This document shows positions 18,018 through 23,009 of a stretch of DNA of 23,009 nucleotides, one piece after another. Positions within the stretch are counted from its first letter, which is position 1, and the number at the start of each line of letters is the position of its first letter. A model generated the notes under the pieces. It saw only the letters and a program-made list of their open reading frames with translations. It was not told the DNA's origin and ran no database searches. Position numbers and translations under genes: made by a program. This stretch comes from Nemertoderma westbladi (taxonomy: Eukaryota > Xenacoelomorpha > Nemertodermatida > Nemertodermatidae). The stretch is taken from positions 1-23,009 of the forward strand of contig JAUCBJ010006473.1 of NCBI GenBank assembly GCA_032718475.1, in the 5' to 3' direction.

Positions 18018-19588
18018 ATTCTTCTACGTCTACTTAGACGAGATCTATTTCCTCCGCCTTCAGGATCGGTGGTATTGCCTTTCTCAGATGATGTGTATCC
18101 CTGTCTTTTGGGAGTAGATCGACTCATCATCTGCATTTGACTAGCTGTTAACTGTTTATTTATGCAGTCTTGATTCTCTTGAATATTTTCCAACTCTAGT
18201 TGGGTGGTCTCTTCAGAGGCTCTCTGTTCTGCTTCTGCTACTGCTATCTCTCTTTCCGCTTCTGCCTCGGCCACTGCCGCTGCCGCTTTTGCCGCTTCAA
18301 CTGCCGCTGCCACTTTTGCTGCTGCCGCTGCCGCTTTTGCTGCTGCCACTGCCGCTGCTGTTGCCTTTCTGTCCTCTATCCGTTTTTTCTTTACTTGTTC
18401 TTCTTGGACTCTAGCGATGCGGAGGCGTTCATCAAATTTAGCTTTGTTTGCTGCTGACATTTCCGCATCGATTGCGTCCAGCACAAGCTTGGTTTGCCGC
18501 TGACCTTTCCGCATCGATTGCGTCCAGCACAAGCTTGGTTCCTTCACTATTAGGGCGAAGTCCAGACAGCCGTCTCCTCAACTCTTCGTCCCCTAGGAAT
18601 CGTTGATAGTCTGACAGATAGATGTCAATAGCGTCTCTCTTTCTCGGTTTCTCTTCTGTCACTTCGCTTTCCACTTGGGAAAAGGTGGCGTCGGTTGATT
18701 CTCCATAGGTTGGGCACTCAGCCAACTGAGATTTCCACTTGGCCGTTCCTTGAATCTTGAGACTCACCCTTTGAAACCAAGTCTTTACGGCAACTTGCAA
18801 CGACGTGTCCTGCTTTCTTTTCGAAGTTTCTTCAAAGGCCGATAAGATTAGCCTAATGCGTAAAGTTCTTTCGCGTACTTGATAAAGCAGCTCTTCCTGC
18901 TCTTGAGGTCCTTGGGGTTGTCGAAACAGTTGTTCCTCTAATCGCTCCAAAGAGCTGAAGAATCCCTGTACATATCCGGCTGCTGACCTCTTCCAAACAG
19001 CTGGATCCATAGTATCTTGGGTCACTCCCAGCCTGTGTATATCCTCCCAGGTGGCTTCTGATAAGTCAAACGGGAGTCCGAGTCCGGGGAAGTTCCATTG
19101 TGACTCGACAATAGACATCAGTTCCTCCCTTGCGTATCCCGCATAACTGTCTTTGGTCGACCGCTTACTTCTCACCCAATCGAGTTGGCGTTCCTCTACC
19201 GCAACTAATACAGTAGTTAGTACCGCTGCAGGAAGAATAAGAAGGGGGTCCGAATAAACCGTATCCGCTATCTTCGCTCCGCGCTCGGGCGTCAGCTCAA
19301 CAGTATCCGAACTACTGGAGCTATCGGGCTGCTGAGAACTAGGTTCTTGGCTAGGATGTTGCTGCTGTTTGACAGCTGCTTCTTGATCCCGCTTAACTGG
19401 GCCCGAGTGCCGATGATAGACCTACGGTGTTGGACTAGCCTAGGGTCTGATATTACTACTGGAGGGATGACCTTCCTTACAGTAGGAGGTGAGCTGAACT
19501 TAGGTCTCGACGGTTCCACACTCCTATCTGAGTCACAGATGGTTACATCTAATAGACTGTCTGACAGGTTTTGTTTTGTATCAGACAT
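18010..19588 (-). pseudogene. BEL/Pao gag region, frameshifted
   Basis: The probable gag start is MSDTKQNLSD at 19588. After about 50 codons the meaningful frame changes near 19430. It then continues open through a Gln/Ser-rich stretch and the region 19175-18438 (WNFPGLGLPFDLS, YLSDYQRFLGD), with Trp and Leu patterns expected of a capsid. A 46-bp tandem duplication shifts it again at 18446-18537. The third part is a long alanine/glutamate-rich coiled coil (codons GCT/GCC) followed by Gln-rich and Arg-rich sequence, and a final shift near 18015 separates it from the zinc knuckle. With three shifts it cannot make gag. The assignment comes from context and zinc-knuckle continuity. Confidence 0.78.
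18446..18537 (-). repeat. 46-bp tandem duplication in gag
   Basis: Units 18446-18491 and 18492-18537 both contain CGCATCGATTGCGTCCAGCA (at 18464 and 18510) and differ at two bases. As 46 is not a multiple of three, the duplication shifts the frame; the residues LVLDAIDAE appear in both flanking frames. Confidence 0.9.
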
Positions 19589-20810
19589 TTCGGTTTATAC
19601 AGTTGAATGCCTACTGCTATAAATACAGTTAAAGCAAGTCTAGTAATTCAGTATCACTGCAAGCCTAGAAATTAATTACCGATACCGTTACTCAGTGTAA
19701 CGTGATATATATATACAATATATTAGAATACCGGTATACACTTATAGTATATATATAAGTACAAGGACAGGCAGACAGGTTAGGTTTGGTTACAGAATAC
19801 CGGTATAATTTCAGCGCAAATATATACAAATATATAATAAGCCTATGATAGATACCGGTATGTCAATTATTTTAAAAATAATTGAATTTCTGAAATTTTT
19901 AGGGTTACTTAGTTACTTTAATTTACTCTATTACCGTTATTTAAGCAGTAGTCCAACTGATATTAAGACCTAAGGGTTGTATGACAGGCCTACTATTTTA
20001 TAAATAGATTTGGGTTGGTTTATAATATATATATATATATACCCGTATGAGGGGTTTGCTACAATATTGAAATAGATGTTATTATTTCTGGGAAGGAGTC
20101 ACTACACAGAAGCTGTGCGCTCTCAGTGAAGTGCTACTTGTTGGACACTAAAACAAATAATTCTACTTGCCTAAGTTACTTATCTACGAATTACGTACAA
20201 AACGGGGTGAGATTCAATCTCTAAATAAACACAAAAAATTACACGTACGAATTTTTAGGGTAATTTTACAGGGAACTACAAAACCAGTCTAACAGAAGGT
20301 TAGAATTTCTGGTTATTACAATGGACAGGATACTACGGTATTTGGAAAATAATAAGCAGTAGTAAATATATTGCGCAGTCCAGATATGAAAAATACCACC
20401 GTCTGACGACCTGTAGCCGTATTGCTATAGGTACTACGTTATGTTTCACGGAGTGTTCCTACCTAGAGGTTAATTACCGCGGCCTACCAGAGCCAACGTG
20501 CCTATTAACCACTTTACAACACAAATATACTGCCTACACACTAATTACCTTCGGAAAGCACTGTACACTAAACCCTAGATTAGGTACAAGTACTTGTATA
20601 ACAAATAATCAGCAGTTAAAAATACTTGTACAGCTAAAAGAACCACGGTATCTGCCGGAGTGACCAAAGCACAAAATCTCCAGTCTTTACCTACGCCGAG
20701 CAGCCCTGATGTAGTACCGGGGTTAATTTAACTATAACGGTATATATAACAAGCACAATTACTGTAGGAATTAACTTGGGGATATGAATGTTGCGAATAA
20801 TCGCATAAAC
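19589..20810. other. No gene seen; expected leader/LTR side of the BEL/Pao element
   Basis: AT-rich DNA with TA-rich microsatellites near 19706-19755 and 20023-20041 and three TACCGGTA palindromes within about 130 bp (19730, 19799, 19854). A 5' LTR and primer-binding site of the minus-strand BEL/Pao element should lie here, but I could not identify either. Confidence 0.45.
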
Positions 20811-21394
20811 TCTGAATAATAAATATTACGCTACCCGTACAGACTACTCAAACAAAATACAAACTAAATGCTGACAGACTACTATCAAGCCTAAATAAAC
20901 TACGGTATGTGCAGATTCCGAAATGGTTAGTTAGTATGCGTTCTAACCGAGTAGGACGACTTATTCTTTCGGGGGGGTTTACCTTACAGCACTGGCTGCC
21001 CCTACGTTCCTAACTAGTACTTTATCGGACAGATATCCTACACACACAGCAGTCTCTTCAGACCTAACAACAGCCAGACGACAATCTAGCCTACAAATTA
21101 TCTGAATAAGAAATATTACGGTACCTGTACAGACTACACAAACAAAATACAAACCAAACGCTGGCAGACTACTATCAAGCCTAAATAAACTACAGTATAT
21201 ACAGATTCCGAAATGGTTAGTTAGTATGCGTTCTAACCGAGTAGGACGACTTATTCTTTCGGGGGGGTTTACCTTACAGCTCTGGCTGCCCCAACGTTCC
21301 TAACTAGTACTTTATCGGACAGATACTCTACACACACCACAATGTCTTCAGACCCAACAACAGTCAGACAACAGTCCAGCCTACAAATTATCTG
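20811..21394 (+). repeat. 290-bp tandem repeat, two copies
   Basis: Units 20811-21100 and 21101-21390 match at a constant offset of 290, both beginning TCTGAATAA; the bases TCTG at 21391-21394 begin a third, lost unit. They share GATTCCGAAATGGTTAGTTA and a run of seven G, and differ at scattered positions. They lie about 840 bp upstream of the LINE ORF1. Confidence 0.93.
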
Positions 21395-22236
21395 TACAAT
21401 CTGAGCAGGCTTACACGCCTTCTGCGCAATATTAGCCTACAATTAAATAAAACTGACAGAAATAAATAAGCTCCAAAAGAAACAAGGGGTGTACAGTCCC
21501 TAATCTCTTAAGCAGCCTACCACTATACAATATCACAATCGAAATAATACTGATGTACGGTACCTATACTGTAAGTACCGGTTCCGGTGGTTAGGTAGTT
21601 AGGCCTACAGGTTACCGGTCGACCGGTACTTCAGCTTTATTGCTTACTGCAATAAAGAAGCAATAACTGTTACTGTTCGCGCTTTTAGACCTTTAGCAGT
21701 TTAACCTGCCTAATTTATATGTCTTCTAGATTATAAATCGACTTTAGCCTATGACAAGTATTTGATACAAATAAACACTACATTAGCCGAAGCCAGCCTA
21801 GTGCGCGACCATTCACCCGCTGGATATACCCGGAAGACTGGATTCGGAAGACTTGACCTTATTGCGTTGTGAGCCTACTGTATTATTCGATTGATCGTTA
21901 ATATATAATCTCTGACAAATATTATTCGCTTTCGGGAAATATTAACAGTTCCTTTAGGACGTGGCGCTCTAATTATGTAAACAGAGCTATGACTTATACT
22001 AAACACAACGGTATGGCTTATGATTCACGTATAAGGCGCATTCTTTAGGAGATTCTTGACAGCATGCAGGATGCATTAAGGTAATAAAGTACCGTACAGA
22101 AGTAAGCTTTAGGCCTAACCTTGCTGTTTTTTAATCAACTAGCAGACTCACATAGTATTAGCACCTCCCGTACTTCCTGTGTACGATTCCCATTCATACA
22201 ACTAACTCGTTACCAGTACAACAAAAAGTTAAATCA
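21395..22236. other. Non-coding; probable 5' untranslated region of the LINE
   Basis: No gene is visible. Notable is a cluster of ACCGGT hexamers near 21576-21625, including ACCGGTCGACCGGT, an extended palindrome. The stretch leads directly into a LINE ORF1, so at least its right part is probably LINE leader; the 5' end of the LINE could not be fixed. Confidence 0.45.
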
Positions 22237-22950
22237 ATGGGACCTAAACATAACAAATGCGATTCCTCGGAAGACCATACTACCGGTACAACGGGTACTA
22301 GGAGCACTGATTCCCACATTATGGAAGCGATACAGGCTCTGTCCGAACAAGTCGAGGCACTTCGTAAGGAGGTAAAACTTCTTCGGAGCGACCAGAATAG
22401 AGCTAAATCGACTACCCCAACTACAGACCAAGTAGCGCTCATAGAAAAACGAGTTGATAATTTACTTGACCAAGTTGGAGCCATCCAAAGCAACACGGTA
22501 ACTAAACCCGCCTTCGACAACCTAGAACAGTATATCCGACGTTACAACTTACTCTTCCACGGTATACCGGAAGACAACCCATTAGCTGTGGACCACCTTC
22601 TCAAATCGCTTAACCTATCAGAAGATAACATCGACGTGATGCATCGCCTTGGTCGGATAAACAAAGACACAACAAAGCCGCGACCGATTATAATACGCTT
22701 TATCACCCAAACCAAACGTATCGAAGTAATTAAATCCAAGAAAAAGGTAGCTGATTCGCACGTATATATATCGGAACACTTAACCTCCTTCCGCTTGGGG
22801 CTTCTCCGAGAGCTGGTAGCACTCAAGAAATCCAAACGGATACAATCGGCTTTCTCGTTTAACGGCTCTGTACTTGCTAAACTCACCGCAACCAGTCCAG
22901 CGGTAGTTATATCATCAGCCACGGACATTAAGAAGTTAATCGCCAAATAA
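22237..22950 (+). CDS. LINE ORF1 protein (coiled coil plus RRM-like domain)
   Basis: This is an uninterrupted frame of 237 codons from ATG to TAA. Residues 1-28 are polar. Residues about 28-90 have heptad-like Leu/Val spacing (IQALSEQVEALRKEVKLL, then VALIEKRVDNLLDQV), a coiled coil expected to drive oligomerisation. NLEQYIRRYNLLFHGIPED (about 95-113) is the hallmark start of the RRM-like region of L1-type ORF1 proteins, followed by VMHRLGR and KPRPIIIRF. A basic C-terminal domain starts at YISEHLT. Such proteins bind the element's RNA and act as nucleic-acid chaperones. The length is short but typical of invertebrate ORF1 of this kind. No defect is visible, so the element may be young; ORF2 should follow beyond the window. 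It could also belong to a LINE of the CR1/L2 group like the remnant at 1920-3990. Confidence 0.82.
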   Translation: MGPKHNKCDSSEDHTTGTTGTRSTDSHIMEAIQALSEQVEALRKEVKLLRSDQNRAKSTTPTTDQVALIEKRVDNLLDQVGAIQSNTVTKPAFDNLEQYIRRYNLLFHGIPEDNPLAVDHLLKSLNLSEDNIDVMHRLGRINKDTTKPRPIIIRFITQTKRIEVIKSKKKVADSHVYISEHLTSFRLGLLRELVALKKSKRIQSAFSFNGSVLAKLTATSPAVVISSATDIKKLIAK

Positions 22951-23009
22951 CTAGCCTTCTTCTACTAACACGATAACCACTATTCCTGGTAACCTACATC
23001 GCCTACTGC

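Noticed and set aside
18200-18503. Plus-strand frames rich in Cys/Arg or Ala/Phe
   Set aside because: Antisense shadows of the alanine-coding triplet repeats in the BEL/Pao gag coiled coil.

Overview
The window looks like repeat-rich nuclear DNA from an animal, most likely an invertebrate. The evidence is a long uninterrupted C2H2 zinc-finger gene embedded among Penelope-like elements (PLEs), a CR1/L2-like LINE, a BEL/Pao LTR retrotransposon and a tRNA-derived SINE-like stretch. There is no operon layout and there are no bacterial signals. The sequence alone does not fix the taxon.

Layout, left to right. 1-178: AT-rich DNA with two GC-rich hairpins. 179-1790: a 5'-truncated PLE (PLE-1) with a broken reverse transcriptase followed by an open C-terminal part carrying a GIY-YIG endonuclease. 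About 1920-3990: a badly decayed CR1/L2-type LINE. 4988-8596 (minus strand): one large, probably intact gene of 1202 codons encoding 32 full C2H2 fingers plus a partial one. It has five 45-residue repeats in its N-terminal part and an exact block duplication of nine fingers. 8651-10573: two PLE fragments (PLE-3 minus, PLE-4 plus) joined 5'-to-5' and bracketed by a 17-bp direct repeat, so they probably arrived as one insertion, beginning about 70 bp upstream of the zinc-finger start codon. PLE-4 contains about 400 bp of an ATTAC microsatellite that grew inside its coding region. 11305-13288: two almost identical 590-bp direct repeats with 804 bp of non-coding DNA between them; the second abuts a degenerate tRNA-like stretch with A and B boxes. 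13542-13770: an LTR-like segment. 15045-16146: a nearly perfect second copy of positions 901-2002, including DNA beyond the PLE 3' end. It is fused to a truncated BEL/Pao element (minus strand, 16147-19588) whose gag is frameshifted and whose pol stops inside the reverse transcriptase. 19589-22236: non-coding DNA with a 290-bp tandem repeat. 22237-22950: an intact LINE ORF1 close to the right edge.

The only two coding regions that look functional are the zinc-finger gene and the LINE ORF1. Everything else is mobile-element debris in various stages of decay, with several very recent rearrangements. I found no clear new multi-gene system. The most interesting signals are the inverted PLE composite with its target-site duplication, the rapidly remodelled zinc-finger array beside it, the near-identical 1.1-kb duplication that carries non-PLE sequence, and a strong excess of the palindrome TACCGGTA across the window.
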